Virus record (IMG/VR): IMGVR_UViG_3300032084_002349
Coordinates: 1-64,000 of that record
Direction: 5' to 3' (one strand)
DNA length: 64,000 nt
Origin: a virus
Positions 1 to 10,056 of the stretch are shown piece by piece (positions within the stretch are counted from its first letter, which is position 1; every line of letters begins with the position of its first letter). Under the pieces are notes generated by a model. The model was not told where the DNA came from. It saw only the letters and a program-made list of their open reading frames with translations, and searched no databases. Made by a program: the position numbers and the translations under genes.

Positions 1-3000
1 TCTCTAATTGTTGCAATTGTTGTTGTAGAATAGCCCTGTCTCGTTCAGCCGAACCCATAAAAAAGCTAAAAAAGCCTGAAAAAAGTCCTGCCAAAGCACT
101 AATACCTACCATTGTAGCGAGTTGGCCTGTTATTGCTTTGAGTGCTGGTGACATTCTACCAAATCCAGCAGTTATTGCTGGACCTAAACGACCCAGATTA
201 GCCACTAGTTTTGCTAATAGAGCAGAAGCAACTCTACCTCCGCCAAAATAACCTTGTATATTTCCACCAACAGAATAACCACGAATACCTCCGCTACCAC
301 CGAAACCAACACTACCACTACCTATTAATCCACCTGTAGCAGCAGATATCGGACCTCCTCTCATAGCTTTAAGAGTATCTGTAGCATCTCTTCTTAAAAC
401 AAAACTGTTTTCTGGTAAAATAGCGCTTTGATTATCTACCTTACCACTACTATTACCCGGAACAATAAAAGAACCACCTGTCTGACCTTTTCGGCTTAAA
501 CTTGAAGAACCACCACGATCAATCTGATTCAATTGTTTCATTTCAGAAAGAGTGCCAGGTAAAGGAGGCGTAAATACAGCTTCTCCAGAAGCTAACCTAA
601 CAGGAACCCCCATACCACTAGACTGACCACCTTTAGCAAAACCACCAGAAGCATAACCTTTAACAATGCCACCGGAAACTTTACCTGGTAGAAGAGCAGA
701 GGCTACTTGTGCTAATTTAACAGCATTAATGACACCAATTAAACTAATCATAGCTGTTGTCATACCACTAATACCAGCACTAAAAGATTTCCACAATCTA
801 TTACCATCAATTGTATCAGTTGCTCTTTGTATAGCAGCATTAAGTTTATTATAATCTTCTGCCGCCTGCTCTTGTAATGCTGCTCTTTCTTCAACAGTTA
901 CAGCAGTATCCAACCTATTAAAAGTTTTGTCCAGCTCTGCCGAAGCTGCTGCGATACCTTTAAAGGCTAATTCTGTCTCTTTTACAATAGAAGCGTCAAT
1001 AAAACCTGTGACAGCTCCAGCAGCTAAGCCAGCAGCACCTCCTACAGCAGCACCTCTTCTACCAAAAGCTTGACCTCCAACTATTCCTGCGCTCATACCT
1101 AAAGAGCCGCCTTTTTGTAAAGCTCCAGTGAAGCCTGCGAATGCTGCGCTTTGGTCACTAACCGTACCAGCTAATTCATCAAAAGCATGACCCAGCTCTG
1201 GCATTTTAGAGCTTAGTAGTGTTGCCCCAGTACCTATTAAGCCAAAAGTACCACCTAATTTATCACCGGCTGTCGTAATCTTTTTAGTCAATTCTGGATA
1301 AGCACTAGATAATTTCTTCATACCTGGAAGATTTTGTAAAGAAACAGCTTCTGAAAAACCATCTAATATAGAACCGACACCAGACTCGATACTCTTTTGT
1401 GCTTTTCTAAGATCATCATCTAAAGCTCCAAACTTCCCGGCTTTTTGAGAACCTGAAGCTTTCATATCAATATCTCGAACTTTCATTCTAGATGTCAAAA
1501 ATCCTAATTTCTTAGCCATCTCTTCTGTAACACCAGATAGTTCATCACCAGCAGTAATTTGTGCGTCTAAAATTTCTTTAAACCCATCAGACATATTTTT
1601 AATTTCATCAAGAGATAGTCCTGCCTTCATACCTTGAACAAGTTCATCTATACCCTGATTCAACAAATCTGGATCAATCTCATCATATCCCGTATAAATT
1701 TTCTTAACTAGATCAGATACTTCTGTTCTAACCATACCCTCTACATCTGCATCTCCAATAGATTGTATATTTTTAACAATAACATCCTTTAGATCTCCTT
1801 GCATACCTGTTTTCTCGGTAGCTCTAGTTTCTGCTCCTTGAAGAATTCTACTTCTAATACTTTTTTCGTATTGTGAAACAGTCATTCCAAGTTTTTTAGC
1901 TACTCTTTCCAGATATTCCATTTTATCTGCTCTAGGACTACCACCACTAGCTAAACGTTGAACAAAACCAACAGGGCCGCCACTAGCATAACCTTGAATC
2001 CTATCTGCTCTATTAAGTTGATCTAATTTTTGAGATCCTAATTTTTTTGCAGACTTTTCATTGATTACATACTCACCAGGAGTTAATAATGCAGGAACCG
2101 TGTCGCTAACAGAGCCTCCTCCAGCTAATTTTGCTCTATAATTATTCACTTGTTTCAGAAAATCTGCAGGACTTTTACCACTACTAAAAACTGTTCTTGT
2201 GGTATCAGCAGGCATGTCCGATGGTAAGCCAAATAAACCAGAAGCAGAACCCAAACCTTGCGCAAAATCTAGTGGATCATTAGACTGATCTTTATCGTAA
2301 GGAGCACCAATACTTGCTACAGCCGCTTCGAGATAAGCTCCTACAGCATTAAAGAAACCTGCTTTTTCCATAGCATCTTTATTCAGATCGCCTGGCGATA
2401 CTGGCTGAGCTTGTACTTTTGTAGCCATCTGATTAGCAACTTTAGCTACCGTGTCTTTGAAATCCTTAAACATAGTATCTTCATAAGGTTTATTATCATC
2501 AGTCTCTCCTAAAGTTCTGCCAATAAGCTTTACCATAGTTCCGTCATCAGCTTCTGCAAACACTTCTTTAGCAGTTCCTCTCAGGCCAACTAGTGCATAA
2601 GGTACTGCTTTATCTTGTGCTGCTTTTAATGCTACTTTTTCTTTTAAGGCTTTAAATGTTTCTTGATTAAGTTTACCTTTACCTTTATAACGATCTATTA
2701 CAGATTGTGCTAGGCTACTCGGCATGTTTTTTAATTGTCCCTTAGGAATTCCTCCTGCGTTTTGACCAGATTCAAATATTTTAATATCGTCTACAGTCAA
2801 AGCTTCAGCTCCACCACCACCGGTAAATCTTTGTACTCTACCTCCACGATTAAGTTTTTTAAGATTATCTGCGCCTATTTTTTCAACAGCTTTTTTACGA
2901 ATAACATATTCACCAGGAGTTAGCATAGCAGATACAGTGTCTCTATTACCACTTCCAGGAACCAAACCACCACTAGCAAAGCCTTGAGTATTAACTCCAG

Positions 3001-4774
3001 ATTGTTTATTATTAATAGCTTCAGACAAAGCATCAATAGACTGAAGTAAGCTAGCCATACTAGTATTTACAGAGCCTAGTGCTGTTGTATTAGCGTTTAA
3101 AGCTGCTGAATTTTTAGCTAAAGCTTTGTTGTTAGAAGCCGAGCCTTTATTCCTACGACCACTACCTCTACCACTAACACTACCGCCAGAAGAAGGACCT
3201 ATTGGACCCATTGGGCCTGATGGACCACCTCCGCCTCCTCCGCCTCCGCCTTTACCTCCAAACCCACCAAGAAAACCACCACCAAATTCACTTAATGCCG
3301 AAACTCCCTTAAAAGCAGCTAAGGCCGTTATCATAGGCAATAAAGGTTTTAATGCTGAAGCCAATGTTATAAATGCATTTGCTGTTGTTAAAGCAACTTT
3401 AGCAATGCCTCTGAAAGTTGTGCTATTACCTATATCTCTAACTAAAGAAACAAAAGACTGTCTGGTTTTTTCAAATTGAACTGCTAAAGATGCTTGAGCT
3501 TGTATAGCCGCTTTAGATAAACTGCCTTGCCCAGATTGAGCTACCCCTAAAGCTTTTTGAGCAGTGGCGAACTGTTGAATTAAAGGAATAACTTTACCAA
3601 TTTGACGGAAACCACCAAGCTCTTCGACAATTTGACCAAAACGCAAATCTCTTGGATCTAAACCTTTAAGACCTTCGCTTAATCGTTTAACAGCTTCAAA
3701 GGGTCCAACAAATTTCCCTTGTAAGTCTGTAAGCGTAATACCAAACTCTTTCAAAGACTCTATAGTAGAACCTCTTTGTATTCTAGTAAAGATAGTTCTT
3801 AAACCAGTAGCAATAGTTTCTGCACTTTCACGAGTAGTCGCTCTAACACTAGTAAACAAAGCTACAAATTCATTAAGAGCAGCCGTACCTTCACTAATAC
3901 CCCTACTAGAAGAAGCAAACACACCACCAGTACGCTGAATAGCAGCAATGATATCGCCAGCTTCAACAGCAAAACTAGCAGCTACAGCATTCACACTACC
4001 AAGAGCAGCTTCTAACTCCCCAGAACTAATACTAAACTGACGCATTAAAGCAATACTACCTTCAACAGTATTATTAAGATTATCAAAAGAAGGAGCTAAT
4101 GCAGATTTGGCTAAGGCTTCTAATGCTATTTTAGTTTCTTGAGCGCTTAAACCAGCTTGAGAAAGTGTAACAGATACTTGAGCTAAATCAGAAGACGCAA
4201 CACCTAAATTGCTAGATAGATTAGAGATTTCTTTTGTAATACCAGAAAGGCCACTAACAGTCGTTCCTGTTACCTGACTTAATCGAACAATTTGTTTATC
4301 AAAAGCTACAAATTCTTTGAAAGCACTATTAATAGCGTTAGTTAAACTATAAACAACACCAGTAACAGCACTAAAAGCAGCGAATCTACGAATAGCTAAG
4401 CCTGATTGTTTTCCAAATTCTTGAACTTGGGTAGTAGCTGAGCTAATAGCACTCCCAGTACTTTGCACTTGTTTTTGCACTTTGTTAAGAGACTGAACGC
4501 CTCCAGAGCCACCTAAATTATTTAAACCGGCCCCTAACTGAGATACTGTAGCACTTAAACTAGCAACACTAGCATTAGCTTTAGCAGCATTTTGCTGTAA
4601 CAACTGTAACTGCTTGTTAACCTTAGTAACATTTTTAGCTGCTGATCCTTTTAAATCAAGATTAACTTTTACTTTAATATTAGATAATTGCTTTCTAATT
4701 TGAGAAGCAATAACCTTAGTATTACTAGGTCCTCTTAAATTAATTTGTGCCGTTAAATTAAAAGCTGCTGCCAT
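1..4774 (-). CDS. tail tape measure protein (C-terminus beyond window)
   Basis: An uninterrupted minus-strand frame runs from the ATG at 4774 to the window edge, about 1,590 codons with no stop. Residues about 165-340 match the TP901-type tape-measure core, including an FTRIQRGS stretch near residue 330. A Gly/Pro-rich linker lies near 505-530. After it come recurring modules of the form RDTVSAMLTPGEYVIRKKA (near 620 and 905), a degenerate copy near 1395 and another near 1460; such LTPGE repeats are common in tape measures. Ala/Gly-rich hydrophobic stretches occur near 1250 and at the C-terminus. The protein should set tail length and act in DNA passage. It follows the tail accessory genes in the leftward operon, as usual. 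The left end is truncated by the window, not by mutation. Confidence 0.9.
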   Translation of the reverse strand, partial: MAAAFNLTAQINLRGPSNTKVIASQIRKQLSNIKVKVNLDLKGSAAKNVTKVNKQLQLLQQNAAKANASVASLSATVSQLGAGLNNLGGSGGVQSLNKVQKQVQSTGSAISSATTQVQEFGKQSGLAIRRFAAFSAVTGVVYSLTNAINSAFKEFVAFDKQIVRLSQVTGTTVSGLSGITKEISNLSSNLGVASSDLAQVSVTLSQAGLSAQETKIALEALAKSALAPSFDNLNNTVEGSIALMRQFSISSGELEAALGSVNAVAASFAVEAGDIIAAIQRTGGVFASSSRGISEGTAALNEFVALFTSVRATTRESAETIATGLRTIFTRIQRGSTIESLKEFGITLTDLQGKFVGPFEAVKRLSEGLKGLDPRDLRFGQIVEELGGFRQIGKVIPLIQQFATAQKALGVAQSGQGSLSKAAIQAQASLAVQFEKTRQSFVSLVRDIGNSTTFRGIAKVALTTANAFITLASALKPLLPMITALAAFKGVSALSEFGGGFLGGFGGKGGGGGGGGGPSGPMGPIGPSSGGSVSGRGSGRRNKGSASNNKALAKNSAALNANTTALGSVNTSMASLLQSIDALSEAINNKQSGVNTQGFASGGLVPGSGNRDTVSAMLTPGEYVIRKKAVEKIGADNLKKLNRGGRVQRFTGGGGAEALTVDDIKIFESGQNAGGIPKGQLKNMPSSLAQSVIDRYKGKGKLNQETFKALKEKVALKAAQDKAVPYALVGLRGTAKEVFAEADDGTMVKLIGRTLGETDDNKPYEDTMFKDFKDTVAKVANQMATKVQAQPVSPGDLNKDAMEKAGFFNAVGAYLEAAVASIGAPYDKDQSNDPLDFAQGLGSASGLFGLPSDMPADTTRTVFSSGKSPADFLKQVNNYRAKLAGGGSVSDTVPALLTPGEYVINEKSAKKLGSQKLDQLNRADRIQGYASGGPVGFVQRLASGGSPRADKMEYLERVAKKLGMTVSQYEKSIRSRILQGAETRATEKTGMQGDLKDVIVKNIQSIGDADVEGMVRTEVSDLVKKIYTGYDEIDPDLLNQGIDELVQGMKAGLSLDEIKNMSDGFKEILDAQITAGDELSGVTEEMAKKLGFLTSRMKVRDIDMKASGSQKAGKFGALDDDLRKAQKSIESGVGSILDGFSEAVSLQNLPGMKKLSSAYPELTKKITTAGDKLGGTFGLIGTGATLLSSKMPELGHAFDELAGTVSDQSAAFAGFTGALQKGGSLGMSAGIVGGQAFGRRGAAVGGAAGLAAGAVTGFIDASIVKETELAFKGIAAASAELDKTFNRLDTAVTVEERAALQEQAAEDYNKLNAAIQRATDTIDGNRLWKSFSAGISGMTTAMISLIGVINAVKLAQVASALLPGKVSGGIVKGYASGGFAKGGQSSGMGVPVRLASGEAVFTPPLPGTLSEMKQLNQIDRGGSSSLSRKGQTGGSFIVPGNSSGKVDNQSAILPENSFVLRRDATDTLKAMRGGPISAATGGLIGSGSVGFGGSGGIRGYSVGGNIQGYFGGGRVASALLAKLVANLGRLGPAITAGFGRMSPALKAITGQLATMVGISALAGLFSGFFSFFMGSAERDRAILQQQLQQLE

Positions 4775-4872
4775 AATTATTTATACCTTTGTGTGTCGTT
4801 TATATATAAGCATACCCTCTGTTTCCAGAGGGCTGCAAAGAAAGGAGTATAATATACAAATAATCAAAAAGT

Positions 4873-5799
4873 TTATTCTGTGTTAGTTTCCTCGGTAGGA
4901 ACCTCTTGATTGGTAGAGGTGTTCTGAGGTGTGACTTCAGGTTCAGTTGTAGATTCTTCCTTAGGTTTATCCTGTTGTGATTCTGATTGTTTTTCATCTT
5001 TACCCTTTTCCAAAACTACAGGTTTACCATCATCATCAGTAAAAGGAACAAAATCTACTAAATATTCTCCCGACTCATCAACCAGATTTCCATCCTTATC
5101 TACATATTTACCTTCCTCGTCGATATACCTACCAATTTCATCTACTAACCTACCGTCTTGATCAACATACTTACCATCTTTATTAATGAATCTTAAATCA
5201 TCATTAACAAACTTATATTCTAACAAAAACTTATTTTCTGGTAATTTTTTCTCAAATTCAGAGTCTAAGCCATAAAGCATAGCTGCTAATTTTTGAGCAC
5301 CAATCACCGCAACCGGATCAGAAGATTTATTCAGGTAATCTTCATAATTACGAAAATAAACTTTCTTGGTATTATTATACACCACACAAGATGAAACTAA
5401 GTAGTTGAATCTAGCATTATCAGCTTGGCCTTCTGCTGTGTGTGTATCTAAATTGGTTCTAACAGAAATTAACTCTTTAAGCTCTTCTCTAAGATCTCTC
5501 ATTTTTAAAGCCTGGGCTTTAGCGTTCTCAAGAGAAATACCTCCAGTAGCTAGGCTTTTTTCGTTATTGTTTAACTCTTCTTGAATAGCTAAAAAACGAG
5601 CTTGCTTTTCATCATCCCATAATCCTTGATCTTTAAGCAAATCATCTAATTTAGCACGAACTATAGACCCAGACTTTACAGCATCAGAAAATGCCTGATT
5701 GTAAACTTTCTGACCTTCTCTTTGTTGAGCTAAATTTGGAGACTGTACCAAAAATTCCTGATTTTTACCATTTACTGTCATTTTAAAAGTCTCAGCCAT
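4873..5799 (-). CDS. tail accessory protein with tandem heptad repeats
   Basis: 308 aa, immediately upstream of the tape measure in transcription order, where tail assembly chaperones usually sit. Residues 1-195 are predicted helical and charged. Residues 200-250 are a run of seven-residue units of the form DGKYVDQ / DGRLVDE / IGRYIDE / EGKYVDK / DGNLVDE / SGEYLVD. The last 50 residues are Glu/Gln/Thr-rich and probably disordered. Its start overlaps the stop of the next gene upstream (5799) by one base, implying translational coupling. I do not recognise a family; a chaperone or tail-tip role is inferred from position only. Confidence 0.6.
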   Translation of the reverse strand: MAETFKMTVNGKNQEFLVQSPNLAQQREGQKVYNQAFSDAVKSGSIVRAKLDDLLKDQGLWDDEKQARFLAIQEELNNNEKSLATGGISLENAKAQALKMRDLREELKELISVRTNLDTHTAEGQADNARFNYLVSSCVVYNNTKKVYFRNYEDYLNKSSDPVAVIGAQKLAAMLYGLDSEFEKKLPENKFLLEYKFVNDDLRFINKDGKYVDQDGRLVDEIGRYIDEEGKYVDKDGNLVDESGEYLVDFVPFTDDDGKPVVLEKGKDEKQSESQQDKPKEESTTEPEVTPQNTSTNQEVPTEETNTE

Positions 5800-6098
5800 T
5801 ATTCTTCTCCTCTGTTATAATAAATTTGTAAATTATACTTTTCTACATGATTCAAATAATCATTCAAATCCTGTACTCCATTTCTCATTTGGTCGTTTCC
5901 GTGATCCAATAATTCGTGTCTCAAATCCTCCCATTTATCTCTAAAAAAAACTTCTTGATCAGTATTAGGATCTTCATCATTATTCCATAAATATCCAAAT
6001 TCTTTTTCAAATCTAGCTAAAGAACCTATCATGATTGTCTTAAATCTTTTTTCTAATTGTTCTATAATTAGTCTTCTACTATGTATTTTTCTCTGCAT
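5799..6098 (-). CDS. small tail-operon protein, unknown function
   Basis: 99 aa, helical and charged, with ARFEKEFGYLW and RHELLDHGNDQMRN stretches. It lies between the 349-aa protein and the heptad-repeat protein with coupled start and stop codons (a 1-base overlap downstream, a 2-base gap upstream), so it is a true operon member. A tail assembly role is positional inference. Confidence 0.6.
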   Translation of the reverse strand: MQRKIHSRRLIIEQLEKRFKTIMIGSLARFEKEFGYLWNNDEDPNTDQEVFFRDKWEDLRHELLDHGNDQMRNGVQDLNDYLNHVEKYNLQIYYNRGEE

Positions 6099-6100
6099 TG

Positions 6101-7150
6101 TTATTCACCTTTTTTCATAGCGTTTCTTTGTTTTAATTGACTTTCTAGCTTAGTACGAACATGTGGCATATCTTGCCATTGAACTGGTTCTTGACTGGTT
6201 TTAGCTATAGTTTTCAAATGATTAATTTCAGCCATTCCTTCTGCGTCATTCAGACCGTAAATACCTTTGGCTTCTTCTTGCGATTGAGTAACAATAAATA
6301 TTTCTCCTGCATTTTTATATTTACCACCTATGGAATCCATTAATTTAGTTTTCTTACGTTCTTTTTCAGCTTTTCTTCTTGTGGCCAACATCCATCCATC
6401 TAAAGCATCGTCGTCAGCAATAACATTATCATCTGGAGCTTCAGGATGTTCATGAACCGAATCATACATTTTACTAAGGTTCACCAATAATCTTTGCTCA
6501 TCATTCCATGCGTATGCGGGTGGTGCAAATATATTACCTTTGGCAGCATCCCAGTAAGATTTCCAAAGATCACTTCTAGCTACAATCCTTAAATCTTCCA
6601 TACTTAAACCGTTCCTATTTACTTCTGTGATAATACTATCCAAAAACTCTGTATTAATACTAGTATCATCTTTACCTTTAAAAACCAACTCTTCATCTTT
6701 ATACACCGTATTCAAAACTATATATTCATTTTTTGCTGAATTAGCATAGTATTCTAAAGTTAAGGTGTCCATCGATGTTTTTTTTGTTTCTAACTCACTA
6801 ATCTTTATTCTACCAGTAGATAAGCTAGCTTTAATTTTTTTCCTCATAGTAGGATCGTCGTATTTTAGATACAACTCAATTTTCATATCGTCTAGCCTGT
6901 TGTTTAAAACTTTTAGGCTTTCTTCTTTGGTTGAATTCCAAATGCCATTAGTCTCTAATATTCTATCAGCTTGTTTTTTCTTAAGCCAGTATTTAGTATC
7001 AAATTTATTACTATTAAGTATATTATTATATATATAATGAGCTTTTTGTTTGATTTGAATATTGGGTGAAACAACTCTATAATCTGTATTATCAACAGAT
7101 ATATAGTAGTGTCCTGTAATAATCCTGTATATATTTCCTTCTATGTCCAT
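6101..7150 (-). CDS. tail-operon protein, unknown function
   Basis: 349 aa, soluble, rich in Lys, Asp and Asn, with an N-terminal beta-like segment (NIYRIITGHYYISVDNTDYR) and helices after it. It lies between the tail tube paralogues and the tape measure, where chaperone or tube-initiator genes are typical. No signal peptide, membrane segment or familiar motif. Confidence 0.6.
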   Translation of the reverse strand: MDIEGNIYRIITGHYYISVDNTDYRVVSPNIQIKQKAHYIYNNILNSNKFDTKYWLKKKQADRILETNGIWNSTKEESLKVLNNRLDDMKIELYLKYDDPTMRKKIKASLSTGRIKISELETKKTSMDTLTLEYYANSAKNEYIVLNTVYKDEELVFKGKDDTSINTEFLDSIITEVNRNGLSMEDLRIVARSDLWKSYWDAAKGNIFAPPAYAWNDEQRLLVNLSKMYDSVHEHPEAPDDNVIADDDALDGWMLATRRKAEKERKKTKLMDSIGGKYKNAGEIFIVTQSQEEAKGIYGLNDAEGMAEINHLKTIAKTSQEPVQWQDMPHVRTKLESQLKQRNAMKKGE

Positions 7151-7184
7151 TTTTGACTTTTAATTTAATTTATTAAAATTTAAA

Positions 7185-8033
7185 TTACGTAACCGTCAAG
7201 CTGTTATATGATGTGTACGTGAATGTGATAGTAGCGTTCCCACCGCCAGTATCTCCACCTCCATACGCAACATTACTTAAACGAGCATTTTCAATCGCAA
7301 AACTATATCCACACAAAGCAATAGTAATATCTTCTTTATTGTCTGTAGGGCCATTACAGCCAGCAGCAGCAGCTATTGCGATACCATCTACACTGGTAGC
7401 ACTAACTTCAAAATCAACTGTAATTTCAGAAGGCAAACTTGCAAAATTATGATAAGCTTTATATTCACCTAATCTAAATAAATTTTCTCTACTAATCGAA
7501 GCGCTAATACTAATATTGGTTAAATTACCAGCGTTTGTAACTGTAGCAGGAACACCGCTTTGATAACTATATCTGACTAAAGCTTTAGAGGTTGTGTCTT
7601 CTGAAGCGCTCACACTACAACCACCAACAGTCTTGCTAGTTCCTGAAAAACTAACTTCTTCTGTAAATATTCCATCTACAGGAAAGTTATATGTAACACC
7701 ACTAATACCCATACCTGTACAATGAATAGAAGATGTTGAGGTTAATAGCTCCTCCTGATCATCTCCAATACCTAAGCAAACTGTTTTATTATTATCTCCA
7801 ACATTATCAATAAAACTACCACTAAAAATAGTACCGCTACTATCGGTCAGAGCCCTAGTTACTGTAACTTCAACATTAGGAGATAGATTTAAAACATCTA
7901 CAGCTTCTAATTGACCTAATTGAAATACTGGCTCAAGGTCAAAAGATGTAGTGATAGCAGCGCTTTGAGCACCGGCGACAAAACTTCCATCAACAGCCAA
8001 GGCGTGACAAGCATAAAAAATTCTATTCGCCAT
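7185..8033 (-). CDS. tail tube protein paralogue 2
   Basis: 282 aa, mostly beta. It is clearly related to the 299-aa protein encoded just upstream (8111-9010). Both begin with a RIFYA or RVFYA segment, then AGAQSAAITT or QGAQSVGITT, QLGQL, an internal FPVDGxFTEEVSF segment, FRLGEYKAYHNF or YKLGSLKPFHRF, FEVSATSVDG, and a C-terminal GGGDTGGGNATITFTYT. The Gly-rich DTGGGNATI signature, the repetition and the place before the tape measure point to tail tube subunits. A stem-loop with a T tract separates the two genes and may lower expression of this copy. Tube identity is inferred from size, fold pattern and synteny. Confidence 0.65.
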   Translation of the reverse strand: MANRIFYACHALAVDGSFVAGAQSAAITTSFDLEPVFQLGQLEAVDVLNLSPNVEVTVTRALTDSSGTIFSGSFIDNVGDNNKTVCLGIGDDQEELLTSTSSIHCTGMGISGVTYNFPVDGIFTEEVSFSGTSKTVGGCSVSASEDTTSKALVRYSYQSGVPATVTNAGNLTNISISASISRENLFRLGEYKAYHNFASLPSEITVDFEVSATSVDGIAIAAAAGCNGPTDNKEDITIALCGYSFAIENARLSNVAYGGGDTGGGNATITFTYTSYNSLTVT

Positions 8034-8050
8034 TTTTATTCTCCATTGAA

Positions 8051-8080
8051 TTAAAAGCTGGGGGCAATATTACCCCCAGC
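8051..8080 (-). terminator. intrinsic terminator or attenuator between tube genes
   Basis: A perfect 8-bp stem (GCTGGGGG with CCCCCAGC) around an 8-nt loop, followed on the minus strand by TTTTAA. It lies just after the stop of the first tube paralogue, so it can end or reduce transcription into the second. Confidence 0.7.
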
Positions 8081-8110
8081 ATAGTATTCCCTACACTGCT
8101 TACTTAATGA

Positions 8111-9010
8111 TTAAGCGTCTGTAATTTCAAGTTCATTATAAGTACTAAAAGAGTAAGTAATGGTTGCATTACCACCACCAGTATCTCCACCACTATAATT
8201 AACACTTGTTAACTTACATTTATCACCGAGATCAAACGTGTATGCGTCGTTACCATCTGTGCCACAAACTACAACAACAATTTCACGGTCATTACTAGCC
8301 AAACCGCTACAAGCTGTATCTGGTACATCGACTTCAACACCATCAAGATCTGTAGCGCTAACTTCGAACTCACAAGTAACTTCAAGTGGGAAATTAACGA
8401 AACGATGGAATGGTTTCAAAGAACCAAGTTTATACATACTTTCACGACCAAGATCAGCACTAATACTAATACTTGTGATATTTTTACCATCTACTTCTGT
8501 AGGTAAAACAGCGGCTGCGGCGCCAAAATTAATATTTTGACGTCTTAATACAGTTTTTTCTGTGGTAGCAGGAGCAGCAACACTACCTGTTAAAGCTTTA
8601 GCATTACCAACAAAAGTAACTTCTTCTGTCATATTACCATCAACTGGGAAAGTATAAGAAACAGAAGAAACAAACATACCGCTACAAGTAATAGCGCTTG
8701 TGCTACTTAAGGTAGAGCCAGTATCACTACCGATACCTACTACAACAACTGCTTCATCATTAGCGTTAGCGATCAAAGTACCACCACCAGTAGCAAGTTT
8801 CCAAACGGAAGATTCTCCATCAAGAATTTTAGATACTGTAATTTCTACTTCTGGATCTAACGATACATTATCATACAAGGCTAGTTGACCTAATTGAAAA
8901 ACTTGCTCTAGGTTGAAATTGGTGGTAATACCGACGCTCTGAGCGCCTTGTACAACTGTACCACCAATTGATACGCCCTGAGATGCGTAAAATACTCTAT
9001 TATTTGGCAT
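8111..9010 (-). CDS. tail tube protein paralogue 1
   Basis: 299 aa, beta-rich, about the length of large phage tube proteins. It shares its whole architecture with the neighbouring 282-aa protein (see that entry), including the C-terminal SGGDTGGGNATITYSF segment. It is the first of the pair to be transcribed and is followed by a strong hairpin, so it is likely the more abundant, main tube subunit. Local base composition is less AT-rich than in the fibre genes, which fits a highly expressed gene. The assignment rests on synteny and paralogy; no active-site motif exists for this class. Confidence 0.65.
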   Translation of the reverse strand: MPNNRVFYASQGVSIGGTVVQGAQSVGITTNFNLEQVFQLGQLALYDNVSLDPEVEITVSKILDGESSVWKLATGGGTLIANANDEAVVVVGIGSDTGSTLSSTSAITCSGMFVSSVSYTFPVDGNMTEEVTFVGNAKALTGSVAAPATTEKTVLRRQNINFGAAAAVLPTEVDGKNITSISISADLGRESMYKLGSLKPFHRFVNFPLEVTCEFEVSATDLDGVEVDVPDTACSGLASNDREIVVVVCGTDGNDAYTFDLGDKCKLTSVNYSGGDTGGGNATITYSFSTYNELEITDA

Positions 9011-9069
9011 GGTTTATTCTCCATTTGCATTTAAAACGGTTGGGAACACTACGAATAATTATACACCAA

Positions 9070-10050
9070 TTATCCTATAGTATCAAATATTATTTCAGCA
9101 GTGATACGAATTTTGGCCTCTTCGAAAAAATACCTAGACTCTACTTCAGAAACAATAAAATCTTTCAAATGGCATGTTTTCCACCTATATTCATCTTCAC
9201 ACACAACTTCATTAGTTACGGGGTCGGGATCTGTGCAATCGTTAACTATTAAATTATATGGTTTTCTACTACCATTTAAAGACCCATTAAAATTAAAAGG
9301 TAAAATACCATCTTGAGCTAATTTTTGAGTATCATAAAGCCATATAACTTTATCTTCTTGTAATCTAATAATATCTATAATAGAATTTCTATGAGCTGAA
9401 TTAGTGGCTATAACATGTAATATAATATCTTGATCAGCAATTAATGATTTATCGCCCAATTGATATGGTTTAGAAATTCCTCTAGGCACTGTTTCTATAA
9501 TAACGCTAGGCATTTGAATTCTATTTTGATTAAAAATAGCATATTCTCCAGTATTTTGACTAAATTGGGTAGCATCATTAACTATATCAAATTGAAACTG
9601 CTTCCACCAAACTAAATTGCTACTAGCTTTATGAACTTGCACCCATCTATACGCATAATTCATCGTAACATTACTAGAAGTAGATATAGCTGTATTGAAT
9701 ATAACTCTACTATTAACATAATCTAAAATATAGTCACTAGAATTCACAGACGAACCATCAACATTAACCCCAGTAATAAGAGTTGGTGCATAATCGTCTA
9801 AATTATCATAAACCCAATCTTGATATATTGTTTGCCATACCTGACCATCAGAATAATTAGGATCAGATACATAACCTAATTTACTAGGATCATTATGGTA
9901 CTCATTAGATGTTGAGCTAACATTAATAAATCCACCAATATTTAAAAAGCCCCAATCTAAAAAAGATTTAAGATTATTTTCTATATTGGAAATAAGGAGG
10001 TAATCATTAATTGAATTAACACCAGTAAACTTTTCACTACCTTTAGCCAT
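9070..10050 (-). CDS. head-tail or tail structural protein
   Basis: 326 aa, beta-rich, aromatic-rich, with a few Cys near the C-terminus. It sits between the connector genes and the tail tube genes, separated by 7 bases from the gene upstream, so it is probably a tail completion, terminator or tip component. No family recognised. Confidence 0.55.
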   Translation of the reverse strand: MAKGSEKFTGVNSINDYLLISNIENNLKSFLDWGFLNIGGFINVSSTSNEYHNDPSKLGYVSDPNYSDGQVWQTIYQDWVYDNLDDYAPTLITGVNVDGSSVNSSDYILDYVNSRVIFNTAISTSSNVTMNYAYRWVQVHKASSNLVWWKQFQFDIVNDATQFSQNTGEYAIFNQNRIQMPSVIIETVPRGISKPYQLGDKSLIADQDIILHVIATNSAHRNSIIDIIRLQEDKVIWLYDTQKLAQDGILPFNFNGSLNGSRKPYNLIVNDCTDPDPVTNEVVCEDEYRWKTCHLKDFIVSEVESRYFFEEAKIRITAEIIFDTIG

Positions 10051-10056
10051 TTTTTT

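Noticed and set aside
3126-3479. Proline-rich plus-strand ORF opposite the tape measure
   Set aside because: It is the complement of the Gly-rich linker of the tape-measure gene, which runs on the other strand without stops; no promoter or ribosome site.
4800-4997. Small minus-strand ORF overlapping the heptad-repeat gene end
   Set aside because: Alternative frame of a real gene's disordered, low-complexity 3-prime end; composition follows that frame, and no ribosome site.
8238-8540. Plus-strand ORF opposite the tail tube gene
   Set aside because: Shadow of the coding strand of the tube protein; Ser/Thr/Pro-rich output is the complement of its beta-rich sequence.
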